64,000 bases of DNA, taken from positions 1,302,001 through 1,366,000 of the forward strand of contig JACGCN010000004.1 of NCBI GenBank assembly GCA_014905825.1, read 5' to 3'. Shown here in pieces: positions 36,426 to 51,156 of this stretch (position 1 is its first letter; the number at the start of each line of letters is the position of its first letter). Made by a program: the position numbers and the translations under genes. Under the pieces are notes generated by a model. It did no database searches. It was not told the DNA's origin and was given only the letters and a program-made list of their open reading frames with translations. This stretch comes from Lyophyllum atratum. Taxonomy: Eukaryota > Basidiomycota > Agaricomycetes > Agaricales > Lyophyllaceae.

Positions 36426-37802
36426 TTAGAACGGCAGTACAACGTCCTCGACTCTAACTCTGTCCTTCGGCTCGTACTTAAGCATTTTCTCAAGCATGAC
36501 TCTCAACGCATCGAGATCACCGTTGAGTTCTCTTTGCCCTTCTTTGTCAACTCGGCGTATGCTCAACAGCCGTTCCTTCAGGTCTTCAGGCCTCGAGTCT
36601 GCAGCTGGTTTGAACGCACCATTTTCTTCAAAAAATTTCGAGCGTTCGCTCCATTGCTTCCACCACCGTTCAGGAAGTTTCCCGAACGCGCTAACCATCT
36701 CGATAAGGATCTCGTCACGCTCACTGAAGAAGGACTCCAAGAGCTCATGATCGCCGAGCACCTCGTAGATAGTGCATGCAAGCGACGATACATCGACGGG
36801 AGGCCCAATTATGTCCCCGAAGATGATCTCAGGAGCGGCGAGTGAGATGGGGGTGCCCAGTGATGTTGGCTTCTCCCGGTCAGATATGTGGAATGATTCG
36901 CCGAAGTCAGTGATCTTGATATGACAGTTCTCGTTCAGGACGAGGTCGTCCAGCCGGCGTGAGTTTGGTGTAGTTACGAGATAATGAGGTGCGGCTGGTG
37001 TCAGGGCTTGGCCGTCGACCCTCTTGACCGGCTCTCGTTCAGGATGCCCGAAATGCCAGCAGACGTCCTCGATAGACCACGAATGAAAGCCTGGAATAGT
37101 GAAGAGGAGGTTGTTGTAGTGAAAGTCTAAATCGGGGAGTCAAATTACATTTGAGATTGATTGATAGCTGAAAGTAGACATACCTCCATGAACAACACCG
37201 CAAGAGTGAAGAAATGCAAGCCCTTGTACGCACTGCGATGCAACCTTTCGTGCAACTGGGACAGGTATTTTGTAGCTATTTCCGCGTTTAACCTGACCTA
37301 TACTAGGGCCGGCGACTTCCGTCACGAGGCAGCGATGGAGGCCATTTGGTCCTCGAACTTCGAAGCTATCGAGCAACTTCGTAACGTATCGTCGTCCAGG
37401 GTGCGATGGATTCGATGTACTGATGTGATGCAAAATCCTGGTCTCCCCGTTCTGCTCGGATGCATCGGCAATAATGAACTTCAGTGCGACGAATCTATTC
37501 GCCTGTAGGTCTCTTGCGAGCCACACAGTTGAATAGCCGCCGAACCCAAGCTTAAGCACGATACAATATCTGCCTTGAAATTCATCGCCGAGATGGACTG
37601 GGTGATAGCCGCCAGGTTCATATTGCTCGAGATTCTCGGCCTTATCTATCCAGACATAGACGGGTTCGTAGTACTTTTTAGGACTTGGGGGACGAGACAT
37701 GAATGTCGAGCAACGGCAAATCGAATGGCGAGAACAAGCGGGGGATAGGAATGGTCTTAAACGCAAGCTGGGAAGGAAGCAACGGCGGACTCTGGATGCC
37801 AT
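36426..37802 (-). CDS. SRPK-like protein kinase
   Basis: ATG at 37802 gives an Arg-rich, acid-free leader (MASRVRRCFLPSLRLRPFL) that looks like a mitochondrial presequence. An internal ATG at 37700 (MSRPPSPKKYYEPVYVW) would omit it. The kinase domain shows LGFGGYSTVWLA (glycine loop), VALKFI (ATP Lys), YVTKLLDSFEVRGPNG, the catalytic loop HGDFHYNN (joined across an intron at about 37145-37200) and ITDFGES. Then come APEIIFGDIIGPPVDVSSLA and MLKYEPKDRVRVEDVV near the end. The HGDFH loop replaces the usual HTDIKPEN of SRPKs; the catalytic Asp and Asn remain. This is a large kinase family in Agaricomycetes with unknown substrates. Three or so introns. The 3' end is less certain than the rest. 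Confidence 0.82.
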
Positions 37803-38149
37803 GCACGATTAGAAGCGTGCCGGAGTTTTGACAACCTTGCATGTGGTTTGTTCAAGGAGCCGCTATCCTTGGGAGCTTGTTGGGAAGCAGATCGCACGAG
37901 AGGTTTCAAGAGAATTAAACCACTATACAGGGATGCCACCCTTCAGGTTAAGTGCCACATAGTGTACCTTGGAATGGTCATCTGGGAACGATGTAGGGTT
38001 GAACGAGTTCAGAGAGAAAAGGGGTAACTTCATCGGCATGTTTGCCGCTGAATGTGCGAGCATTGCGAAGTTTGACAGTGTTGTGTAAGGAACACCACTA
38101 GACGACTTGTCACTTTTTTCTGTGTTCGGCGACGACCTCTGCGTGAACG
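37803..38149. other. Divergent intergenic region
   Basis: 347 bases holding the promoters of the SRPK-like kinase and the GPATCH4-like gene. No gene or clear motif seen. Confidence 0.45.
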
Positions 38150-39228
38150 ATGCCTTTGGATGGCCATTCATACCTGGTGTCCCAGGGCTGGACCGGAAAA
38201 GGTACGGGCCTTCGCCAGGGAGCCATCAGCCGCCCTCTTGCAATCCCACAAAAGAAGAACCTGGCTGGACTAGGCAAAGATCGCGATGAAGCTTTCCCGT
38301 TCTGGGATCAGTGAGCCCCCTTCTTAGCTTGACTCCACAGTTGCTGGATACTTATTGTCCTAGTCTTTTCTCCGCAGCCGCCAAGTCCATTCAGCTCAAA
38401 GTCACGAGCAGCGATGATGAGGTATTGCTAGGTCTTCCGTCTATAAACCAAGTAACTAACAGTCTGAAGTCTGACACAGAATCTTCCGCGCCGGTATTTA
38501 AACGCACAACCACTGGCATCTTGTCTAATCGACGCCCTGTAACGGGTGTTTCAGCCCACACTTCTGGTACGAGCACCCCCGATGTTAGGGACGAGGCTCC
38601 CCGATCAAACCTGCTCTCTATCGCAAAACGCGAGGCCGCGAAGAGCAATCTCTATGCCAGATTTTTCCGAGGTCCTGTTCTAGGTCCTGATGATGACCAT
38701 CCACCTACTCAACCCAAGGCATCTATCCTCGAAGTCGTCTCAGCGCAGACGATCGAGAAATCTGTAAGGAGGGACAAGAAAGGTAGGCATCAATCTGACG
38801 GAGAAGAGGGGACGTCAGATAAGAAGCGGAAGAGGGACACTGAGAGTGGCGTCGAGAGGCGACAGCGAAAGAAAGAGAGGAAGGAGAAGAAAGAGCAGAA
38901 GGCGGAGGCAAAGGAGGAAAGGAAAGTTCGGCGGAAACTCGCCAAGGAGGCCAGAGAAATGTCGAGCACGGAGGAACTGCAAAGACAGGAGAGGAAGAAA
39001 CAGAAACGAGCATCAAAAGAGAAGGGGAAAGAGGTGTGTAGTGGGGATGACGATTCGACGTCGAAGAGAAGAAAGAAAGGGAAGAATGGTGCAGTACCGC
39101 AGTCGGACGAGGACCACTGTGTCACAACTATGGGTGATGCTGACACTAAAGAGCGAGGACGCCAGGAGCTAGAGGGCGATCCCCAAGAGGGGAGCAAAAA
39201 GAGAAAACGGAAGCGGAAAGAGGACTGA
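38150..39228 (+). CDS. GPATCH4-like nucleolar G-patch protein
   Basis: ATG at 38150 (MPLDGHSYLVSQGWTGKGTG). A G-patch occupies the N-terminus: GWTGKGTGLRQGAISRPLAI then KKNLAGLGKDRDEAFPFWD. Splicing of 38311-38363 joins this to HLFSAAAKSIQLKV, which matches the GPATCH4 pattern of a G-patch followed by a W-x-LF-x-x-AA block. After a conserved SNLYARFFRGPVL-like segment the C-terminal third is dominated by Lys/Arg/Glu runs ending KKRKRKRKED, typical of nucleolar proteins. GPATCH4 stimulates DHX15 in rRNA and snRNA modification. The frame that opens at 38311 is intronic and not the start. Confidence 0.87.
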
Positions 39229-39431
39229 CCTTACCTTATTGAAAGCCTCTATTATTATTTTATACCCTCATAGTTCATTCGTTGGTAGAGATACATGCAT
39301 GATACAATTCTGTTCGCTCCAAATGTATTATTTTACAAAATCGATGTCTACTTCAGAGAAAAGTGCCGGATATGGACTGGAATGCAAGACGGCTCGATAG
39401 ATGCATGAGAAGTGTTGAATGAGGGAATATA

Positions 39432-41149
39432 TCAAGCATGTGCACTCCTCCACGCACTCTGCATGGCAATTCGCCGAGCCTTGCGGGAAAGGTATCGTCA
39501 GTTGTTACCAGGGACGACGCAAGAAAACGTACTTGGTCAAGGGAGATCGAGCCTTCTCTGACCTCTACACGCTGCCTCCCATCGTCATCTTCCTCGCCCT
39601 CATCATCGAAGGATGCTCGAGGTGGGCCACCGCGCATACCACCGAAAGCAGCCTTGCTGCCCGCCAAAGAGAACGGCGTCGAAGCAACAGCTGTGCCAAA
39701 TACACTCGCCGTTTTGGGGGCACCGAAGGCTGCAAAATCCGTCACCACCTTTCGCGGCGGAGAGCCGGGTACAGCAGGCCTAGTGGGCGATGATGGCGGT
39801 GACGAGACTTTGGGTACTGTTGCGCGTGAAGGTGAAATTCCGTATGTGGATCCATAGGAGCTCCGATTCAAAGCTTGGCGGGCCTGTAGGTATTTATCGG
39901 TGAAGCGGGTTCCATGTACCTGTGCAGAGTCGGCATGAGCTCCGAGCCTACGATACAGGCGGCGGTAGACTCACCCTCTTCAATAAGGGACGGGCTTCAG
40001 CCAAGGAGGGGGCTTGAGTGAAAACGGCAACATTATGCTTGGCCTCCTCTGATTCCTTGTAGATGCTTTCGATGACCACCTTCTTCGTGCTCTCGTTCCG
40101 CAAAAGCAGTTTCTCATGCAATTCGCGCGCCACATCGTCCACGCTTTCGTTATTACCGAGTATCCTCGCCGCGACTGCGTGACCAACTTCACGGACAAGG
40201 CGTTCCATGTCAAGATTCTCGAGGACACTGCCCACGATCGCATGTGCAAGAAGGTCTGCTGTTGTCAGCGGTAGCATTAAGCCTGACGTTATATCTGTGA
40301 TAGCTTGGTAGAAATCGGTTGCATACTGAATGGATCAGGTGTTAGGTGTACGGTAGAATCATATGAAACCACTCACTGAGTAGCCACTGAGAGCGGGCTC
40401 GCAAGCAACGAAAAACTACGGCATTGTCAGTAGGATTTATCAGATGCGAACAAGATGACGATAATACCAATGGTATGCCGCGGCTAGCCATTTGCCGTGC
40501 CAGTTGTAGGGGATCATACCCATCGGGGGAACCATCGTCAAAACCTGTGGTTCGGATAAGAATAAGTCAAGAAATGCATCAAGAGGTTGGCCTACCATCC
40601 CCGTATTCCCCAATTCCATGTGGTGGTGCATCAGCTATAAGCACAATCATCTTACTGGACTTCTCTCTCCACTCCATGCCCAGCGCCTCCGCCATCGCAG
40701 CAGTCACCGCCTCTGGCCCATCTCCACCGCCAGACGCATACAAACCAGATAAATGATTATGCACCTTGCTAATGTCGGACGAGAAGCCAAAGTTCTTGAC
40801 AATGTAGGTATGGTCCTGCGGGGGGTGATCACGGAATGCGACTAATCCGACACGTAGATCTTCTGGACTTTGCAGCTTCCCGGACTCAAAAATGTGTGCA
40901 CAAATCTGTTCGATGTTCTTGGTTGCGGAGGTGATATAGCTCCCCTGGCTCCCGGTACAGTCCTGAATGAAGACCAAGTCACTTTCGATGGTGAATGATC
41001 AGTATGACAGAGGATACTAAAGCGATGGAATGTGGCGCTCACAGCATCTTACGCCCTTCTTCCATGCCACTCGCCATCTGCGGTGGGTATTGCTGGCTAT
41101 TCGCGGGCTCCTGGGGAACGGCCTCATTGAAATCCATGTCTTCATCCAT
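39432..41149 (-). CDS. VWA-domain protein (VwkA-type von Willebrand A)
   Basis: ATG at 41149 (MDEDMDFNEAV). A VWA domain starts LVFIQDCTGSQGSYI; the MIDAS is DxTxS, as in the alpha-kinase VwkA VWA domain. It continues VGLVAFRDHPPQDHTYIVK, GGGDGPEAVTAAMAEAL and MIVLIADAPPHGIGEYGDG. After the domain are ASRGIPLFFVACEPALSGY, DITSGLMLPLTTADLLAHAI and a helical region. A Ser/Pro-rich disordered part follows (about 39600-39860). Splicing of 39480-39532 gives the ending ARRIAMQSAWRSAHA and stop at 39432; reading through instead runs to 39353 with an unconserved tail. No kinase domain is attached. Cellular role unknown. Confidence 0.83.
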
Positions 41150-41446
41150 GATGTGACTCAGTAGAATAGGTGTCGTAATATAGTTAAGATTGACCCCTAT
41201 GAATTGCTTTTGAGCTGCGGCGGTCGTTCAGAGCAATATCCAAGCGCCGTTCGTGAAAATATCTGCAAGATCGATGGTCAGAAAATGAACGTTGCAACAC
41301 GCCAATGAAGCTTTAAATGTACGGTGCAGGGCAGTCCAGCACGAGTTTGCAATGATGCTAGATTCGGATCTTACACAGCGGCTCTCGGATCTCCAAATCA
41401 TCCCATGTTCTACCGTCTAAAGTCTAAATAATTAAACAGCGGGATG

Positions 41447-44119
<2,673 letters not shown>

Positions 44120-44463
44120 ATTCCTTAAGTTCAGCTTGAGAGGGCGGGATAATGTGAGGAGTCCGGCTAGGACGTTGGGGTATGGTTGCTAGTTATGGCA
44201 GTTACTGCAGTCTGCGCCGCATCTGGAAATGCATATTGTCCACACGTGACTTTCGGCAGTCAACGCGTAGCTTCCGAATCCGAGCTTGTCATTGTCAACA
44301 ACGATTTTGACGGAGTCAGCTTTCGTCCTCAGGTGTCTTGCCAGGCTGTGTCTGATCTTTATAAACTCTCGAATGAGCTGGAATGGGAAGCAAACAACTT
44401 CAATATTGAAAAGCATCGCGCACATATTTTTCTGGCTCCTACTACTACTACCACCACACACCG
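44120..44463. other. Divergent intergenic region with E-box
   Basis: 344 bases between the starts of Miro and the F-box/WD40-like gene. CACGTG at 44243-44248. Short open frames here overlap in both directions and are not called. Confidence 0.5.
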
Positions 44464-46051
44464 ATGTTACTCACTGCATTGCCCAGTGATGTCCTGATCT
44501 TGGTCTTGCAGAGGCTCTCTGTGGGAGAACTCGTAGCTCTTTCCGAGACTTGCAGACTACTGAACTCCTTGGTGTGTTTGACCTGAAGCTTTCCCCGCCT
44601 TCAGCCCTAATTCGTTGGGTCGAATAGGTCACGGAGTTCGGTTGGGCGGCCTATCTCCGAATCAACCCTCGGCACTCATTCAGCCTCTCACAGACGCGTA
44701 AAAAGTGGCCGACAAAGATGCAAGTCCGCTATGACTTTCAGGCTGATCGTTCATGGGCGCGTTCAGAGTTCGTTGCTCGGCCTCTCTCTCGGCCTTGGTC
44801 AGGCAAAATGCAGCCTATCCTGGCGATCAGTCCCTCCCGGTTGATCGTTGCCGCAGGATCCGGTATATCTTCCTACAAGTTTGGTGTGGCTAGGGATAGC
44901 GAATCCCCGCCGATCCATTTAGAAGGAACTTTTTCCTTTGCTCCTCCGAATGGCAGAGTCAGCGATATCACCGGTATAACTTTCGTCGATGACGGTGGGT
45001 TAGATCAGACGCTCTGCATAGCGTTTCAAAATGGTACATTGCAGCGCGTGTCTTTGCAGCCTCCACCGCAGGACGATCCAACGGCATCTCTGGGGGCAAC
45101 ATACTCCGTTTCTTCGCGACTACATGATGGAGATTTCATCGAAAGTTTATCATCGGCGCGGAGCATGTTACTTTCATTATCCTCGAGTGGAGCCGCCACT
45201 CTAACAAACCTGCAGTTCCCTTCCCTTCCTGAAGCAGTGGCACTGAATGCACGAAGCTGGGTCTCCCATCTTTGTCTGGACTCTTCAGGCCCTTACGCAG
45301 CCTTCGGTACCTCTTCGACAAACCCTTTAAGAGTTCATTCCATTACGAATGATGAAATATCCAAAGTGCCATCTGCCATTCTCCATACCAACCTACATTC
45401 GGACCTTCCAGCTCCTAAACCAGTTACATCTGCCGTTTACGGAATCTCAAGGGCTCCCCCAGCGTCTTCTTGGGGTGCATCACCACAAATCCTTGTGTCG
45501 GGCTGGTTTGATGGATACGTCCGCTGCTACGACCTGCGGTCCTCCGCCCGCGCGGTGGAAGGTGCTGGTTCCCTAGATGGCCCAGCCCCTCTTCGCCCGG
45601 TGCTTACAATGAAGGACCCGCTGCAATTAGAGACCATATATTCCGTCTCATGCGGCGGAGGCTCTTCTAGCCATGTTGCCGCTGGATCCGCCCGCCACAG
45701 CGTTGTTTCCTTCTGGGATATCCGGTCTACTAGGACCGGGTGGGGTGTCCATGCACCTGGCAATGATCGTTCTCCTGTCTATTCCGTGATCCTGGAAAGT
45801 TCGCGTTTGTATGGCGCCACTCAGAGTCGACCTTTTGTATACGACTTTGTAAGTCTTGTTCTTCCTCCCTGTATGGTTCTTGATCGTGACTTTTCCTCCA
45901 GGGACCCGGGGTCGATCTTGAAACCTATCCCGCTTTGCCCGAGGGTCGAGGCATTGACGGATTGAAGAGGAAGAAGGGTTCAAGCGGGATTGGTTACTAT
46001 GTCACCAAATACCCTCACTCAACTCGCGGCCTACCCGCAAATGAGCCCTAA
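44464..46051 (+). CDS. F-box protein with WD40-like propeller
   Basis: ATG at 44464: MLLTALPSDVLILVLQRLS then ALSETCRLLNSLV, an N-terminal F-box. The first intron (after 44570) joins NSL to VTEFGWAAYLRINP. The remainder reads as degenerate WD40 blades: ILAISPSRLIVAAGSGISSY, DITGITFVDDG, ILVSGWFDGYVRCYDLRSS, HVAAGSARHSVVSFWDIRST and VYSVILESSRLYGAT. The second intron near 45850-45900 leads to GPGVDLETYPALPEGRGIDG, with stop at 46049-46051. F-box/WD40 proteins select SCF substrates. Substrate unknown; the blades are weakly conserved so the repeat count is uncertain. Confidence 0.85.
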
Positions 46052-46314
46052 CCACAGCGGTTGACTGCGATTTTAATCACTATATATTGTTTCGAAACCA
46101 ACTCGAGTAATTATAGATAATGTAAATGTCCGGTAGTCTTACTCATTACAAACAGAATTGAGACAGCAATAAATGTAGTGTGATGGCATGCAATGGTATA
46201 GAAACAAATGGATGATTGGCACAACGACGAACCCAAATCCGGAGGAGAGTCAGAAAAAGCTACTAAAGATATATAGTGAATGTGGCAGGAATGATACAGA
46301 GTGATGATATTATA

Positions 46315-49300
46315 TCATGACGACGCTGCGGCGGTCTGAGAACGAGTGGCCCAGTTGAATAGTTGTCGCATGTCACCCGCTGGGGCGGCATCAGCAGGCT
46401 GTCTTGGTTCCACCAGTAGGCTATGCAATTATTGTGAGTAGAAGGTTCGCACTTGAGACAGACCGTGCATACCTTCGACGGTAAAGATCTTGAAGATCTC
46501 CATGATGACGGGAGTTTTCGAAGGCAACATTCAAATATTCTTGAACTTCGGGGATTGCCTTGAGGTTATAAGGGACTTGGAACCGTTGCATATCTTTGGA
46601 GACGTCGGTAAGCAACTGCAACTGACGGAGCACAAAAACATGTCCTACCTTGAATAATGCGTGCAAGCTTATGGTATTTATTAAAGTTGAGCAACTTCTT
46701 CCCCGAGTTTATCGGCGAAGCTCTATGTGAAGGATTGCCCTCTCGGCAGAAAGTAACATCAGTCAAGTAGAGACCTGCGTAAACAGTATCAGCAAAAGTT
46801 TTGGATGAAGTACTACCAAACGCACCCAAGAAAGGAACCGCAGGTGGTGCGGTGTTGCGAAGTTTCGATCGGTACTCGTGGTAGTTCCGGCTATGATCAG
46901 CTAGCCTCCTAAGTGACTCCAACTGTAGCTTGTACTTCTGAGGAAGACCCTGTATCGGTGGTCAGATGGTGACTATGGTGAACAACGATAGACACGACTA
47001 ACCAGCCATGTTTGATGAAGCCTGGAGATAGTTGAGGAGTCCAAGGCAGCCAGCATCGACCGCGAAGTGCTGTAGTTATGCAAATGTGTACACCGCTGCA
47101 ATATCATTAGATAGATAAGCCCAACAAGAACTTTCCAGCTTACATCTGCGACTTTGATGAAGAACCTGACCAATGCCGTCCTTTTCTTGAGATCAGGCTC
47201 ACTGAGAATACTTTCCGCAACCCAGCCCGTGATGACGGTGCTCAACGACGAGACAGCTCTGACATTCACAGGAAGCTTCACGCCCTCCGATCCCGTCTCC
47301 AGGACCTCTTCAGGTTGAATTGCACAGTACAAGTTGCATTCCATGATGGTCAGCTGCCTGGCCAACTCCAACGCGTCGAAGTCGGTTACAACAATGGAAG
47401 CAAAATCCTTCTTTCTCAGAGCAACGAGAAGGGTCTTTGTCATGCTCGGTCGAGGGACCTCGGACGTCAGCAGGATGGCTGAGGGGGGATTGATTGACAT
47501 CCCAGGATCGCGACTGCGATCGCCCTTGGGACTGATGGTGAAGTCTGTCGTCTGTCGCCGCAGAGTAATCAACTCAAGGATCCGCTGCGCTGGCCCGGGG
47601 AAGAAGAGCGCCAATTCATTCCTCGTGAACAATGTCAATGCTGGGAGTGCGGGATCATCAACACCCGGCCGCCAGTACATCTCGACCCATATCTTGATGA
47701 AATTGGACACTCGGAGTCGAACCGGCACACCCTTGCGCTGTTGCCAGAGCTGGACGTCATCATCCGATATTCCTCGCGGTGGCTGAATGTTGTATCGTGA
47801 AATGATGGTCTCCACGAGTTCCACTGGGGATGAGAAAAGACGGAAGGTCAGGAAGAACACAGCAGAGAACGCTGGGTCCACGAGACTGTCATGAGGGGTC
47901 ATCTTCTCCACCAACACTTCGATGGTAGCGCCGACAAGATGGCCTTCACTGTTGTAGGCAACGTCTTGTAGTGAATAATCATGGGATAGCATCCATGCGA
48001 CTGGGTCCTGGATAAACTCTGGAACAGGGTCGAAGGGAGCTGTTTGAACATCTCCGCTGTAAAGCTTCTCCTCGAACTCCTCGCCGTGGCTCCTGACGCT
48101 GCCCTCCCACGTTGTCCCATCTTCGTCCGTGCGAGCAAAGGAACTCGGGGAAGGTAGATCGGCCTCGACTGGAGCACGAATAATTTTGATGAAAGAAGGA
48201 GGCTTATGCCTAGTATCGTCGGGGGAGGTGGCGGCAGTGTCGACGGATTGTAGTGAAGAGGTATTGGAAACGCCGCTGTCCTCTGACCCAGAAGATATCT
48301 CTCGAGGTCTTCGGACTGGCGAAGGAGAAACGGCTTGGATAGTCAGGTCCTCATCATCAGCCCCGCTAGTCGGGAATCCCTGCAAGGCGCTCATACTGGT
48401 CGATTTCATGAGCTGTAAGTTGGAGAACTTGCTTGGGGTGAAGGGCTGGGGCCCCTCGTCCCCGACAGTGGGTAGGTTGATGATGAATGGACTTTCGCCG
48501 ACGGACCTATTCAAGCACACCTTGACAGCGGCAACGCAATCGGCGCCCGCTTTTAGAGCACTCGTGGCTGAGCGCAACAGGGTCTGTTTTTCCTCTTCAT
48601 CCGTTAATGTGGCAGGTAGGGATGCTGTGAGGAGGCGGACAGATTCTGCCAGGGAACTAGTAACATTATACAGTCCCTCTTTCGCAGATCTCAGGTTCCC
48701 AAGTCGGTTCACTGGAACACCTGGGTGTTGCATGACGGCTTCAACAATGGTCAGCAACTTGCAGACCATTTCCACGATCTCTCTGACAAGATCATATAGG
48801 TGTCCTGTGCTCGATGCATGTGAAGTGCGAGAATGAGAATGGGCGTGGCCGATAAAGGCGGCAATAGTGGATAGGTATTGATCATGAGTGAGGCGTAGTG
48901 CTTCCATGACTTGTGCGCTTGTCGAGGGACCAGAAGGGAAAGGTGGAACAGCGGGAGAGGAGTCTTGGGAAGAGAACGATGAAGACGATGAGGTGCTACT
49001 GACAGAGAGGAGATTAGCCCTGTGTCGACTAACAAAACGGTCTCGAAGATAGTTCTCTTTCGATTTCTCCACAGCTGACCGATTGGGCAGCAGTGGCATT
49101 GAATCAGAGTCTTCCTCTGTCGGAGCCACGGCACGATTCCGGAGATCACCCATACTCTTGACGCGCAACGCAGAGCCTGCATTGGCCACTAATTCCCGCT
49201 CGCGCAATCGGGTCTGGGTCGGCGTTCTTCCATTTGGCGAGTCTACACCGTAGGATATCGGAGGGGTGTCAAATGACACGTCCCGACTATGCCAGGATGG

Positions 49301-50448
49301 ATCATCGGTATCTGTAGACCCCGTGGAATCGCGCTGGTTGGGAAGTTCGATACCACACTGGACCGCAACAGCTAAAAACCTCCGGACATTAGCAAACACT
49401 TGTCCACCTAGGCGAAGCATGCTTTCGACCTCGAGCTCCTGATTTTGATCGTTAGGAGCGCCTTCCGACGCCTTTTTCGCCTGAGCGACGAGAGCAGCGA
49501 GAACAGACAAAATCCGTCTTCGCTCCTGAGCCAAAGGCGGGTGTCTTTGCAGAATCGGTGCGTCTCGTACAAGGGTTTGGGTGGTAGAGAGAATTGACCG
49601 GACACAAGAAATGATACAAGCCGTCGAGGGTGGAAAATGAGATGTTCGGTTCGCACGTACAGCGGTCTGTAGTAAGGAAAGACTATGCAGGAGCGGGAGC
49701 ATAAGTGCGGGGCAGTAAGAGTCGATGTCCTGACCAAGAGTTTCCGGAATAGACTGTCGTCGATGACGCTGAGGAGTTTCAATGGACACCGTGCTAGCCC
49801 ACGAAGCTGTGGAAGCGACTGATGCTGAATTCGAATGCCCGCGCTTCTGCCTTAAGTGTTAACGAGAATGCGAGATAAAAGGTAGATACTCACGAATTGA
49901 TTGAGCGGAAGCTGTTCCTCTGTCAAGGAATCCTCATCGGCACTGACATAATTACTCGGAAACCACCCTCGCCTCCCATCAAGCTTGCCATCCCACCATC
50001 CACTAGCATCTCTGTTCAGGACATGGATAACCTGGCCAGCACGAAAAGACAGACATGTGGCATTCTGATGTTGGGGAGCATAATCATGCATAGCAAGGAC
50101 GTATTCTGTTCCAAGACGCGCGGTATCCTCAATAATAGGACTAGTCGGGCTGGGAGATCGGGATGGTACGGCGCGGGCTTGGAAGTTATGGTTCTGGGGT
50201 ATTTGTAGAGAAGATGTTGAAGCATTGGTGGTATCGGTAGCTGGGGTAACTATTGACAATGAAGAAGAAGAAGACGCAGTTGAGGCGCTGCGAATCCTCT
50301 GGGCGACACCAAGTGAGTTTGACTCTCGGGGGCCGCGCAGAGGAGAGCGGCTTCGGGCTTTGCGTGTATGAAGTTTGCTAGAGGATGAACCGAGGCTGCC
50401 AGCATTGGGTCCGAGCTTGGTATTGATTTTGAGTTGATTCGGATACAT
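46315..50448 (-). CDS. CDC25: Ras guanine nucleotide exchange factor with SH3 domain (Cdc25-type)
   Basis: ATG at 50448 (MYPNQLKINTKLGPN); an upstream non-ATG extension is open to 50520. A Ser-rich N-terminus is followed by an SH3 domain at about residues 115-170 (YVLAMHDYAP, GWWDGKLDGRRGWFPSNYV). A long middle part follows, helical then Ser-rich. RasGEF_N shows VEKMTPHDSLVDPAFSAVF and FLTFRLFSSPVELVETII. The catalytic domain shows ELARQLTIMECNLYCAIQPEE, VAESILSEPDLKKR, LVRFFIKVA, HNYSTSRSMLAALDSSTISR, PPAVPFLGLYLTDVTF and INSGKKLLNFNKYHKLARII. Stop at 46315. It activates Ras and so the cAMP/PKA pathway. Complete architecture, about 1250 residues, mostly one large exon. Confidence 0.93.
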
Positions 50449-51156
50449 GGTATTAAAGCACTGCGTGTATCCTGGTGGGGTTACTAGCTGAAGAAGTAGT
50501 TTAAAATTAGAAGAGATCAAGACCTAAAGCTTTTCACGGACGCACCTGGGCGTGAGAGGTATAACTTCCTGTAACAATGGTCCAGCAAGCAAAATCAGTA
50601 GAAATGGCCCCAGATGTGATTTGAAATGATAAGATTGCAGGTCCAGACGGGTTGTACAGAATGGCGGGTGTGGTATGCGGATTTCGCGTCGGTGGGAATT
50701 GGAAATTTGACGTGACCCAGTGGAGTTGGTATAAGATACAACAGAGTCCAGAGAGGCAATCTCTGGAGCCGATGGCCTAAGGGAACGAATTCGTAAAGAA
50801 AGAAAGGTACACAGGGACCATGGAAAGCGGTGGTCGTCGGCAGGAACACGCCTCGGAATGCAATTGTCGCCCACAGCTTCCTCGTTCAACTTGACTAAAC
50901 AACACCAAACACCACGCCATGAGGGTTTCCTATGCAGATTGTGATGGCTCTTCAGGGGTCCATAACCATCTGGAATGCACAAGCCATCGAGGATTTTCTG
51001 GCATCGCCTTCCGACAGCAATGCTTGTTAACGATCGCGCTTTTGCGTCCGACTCAACCTTTCCCTAACTCTGTGAAGCATTTTAAACTGTCACGTGAATC
51101 GTTTTAGGACGCGCCCTCTCCCACGTGATGCGAAATTGAGATTTCTTCCTTGACCA
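50449..51156. other. Divergent intergenic region with two E-boxes
   Basis: 708 bases between the RasGEF start and the acidic coiled-coil gene. Two CACGTG sites (51091-51096 and 51122-51127) lie within 66 bases of the plus-strand start codon. No gene called; a longer 5' exon of the RasGEF gene could lie here. Confidence 0.5.
51091..51131. promoter_or_regulatory. Paired CACGTG E-boxes
   Basis: GTCACGTGAATC and CCCACGTGATGC lie 31 bases apart, start to start, just upstream of the ATG at 51157. The ten bases CACGTGATGC at 51122-51131 recur exactly at 57505-57514 in the Vps45/GSKIP promoter. CACGTG is the site of bHLH factors such as Cbf1. Confidence 0.45.

Noticed and set aside
38311..38370. Start of the GPATCH4-like protein at the first open-frame codon near 38311
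   Set aside because: That stretch is intron; the G-patch exon upstream (from 38150) splices in frame to the rest.
38723..39197. Ser/Phe-rich minus-strand frames at the end of the GPATCH4-like gene
   Set aside because: They arise from the complement of Lys/Arg/Glu codon runs.
39353..39431. C-terminus of the VWA protein running to 39353
   Set aside because: Splicing of 39480-39532 gives a more plausible ending (ARRIAMQSAWRSAHA) and a stop at 39432.
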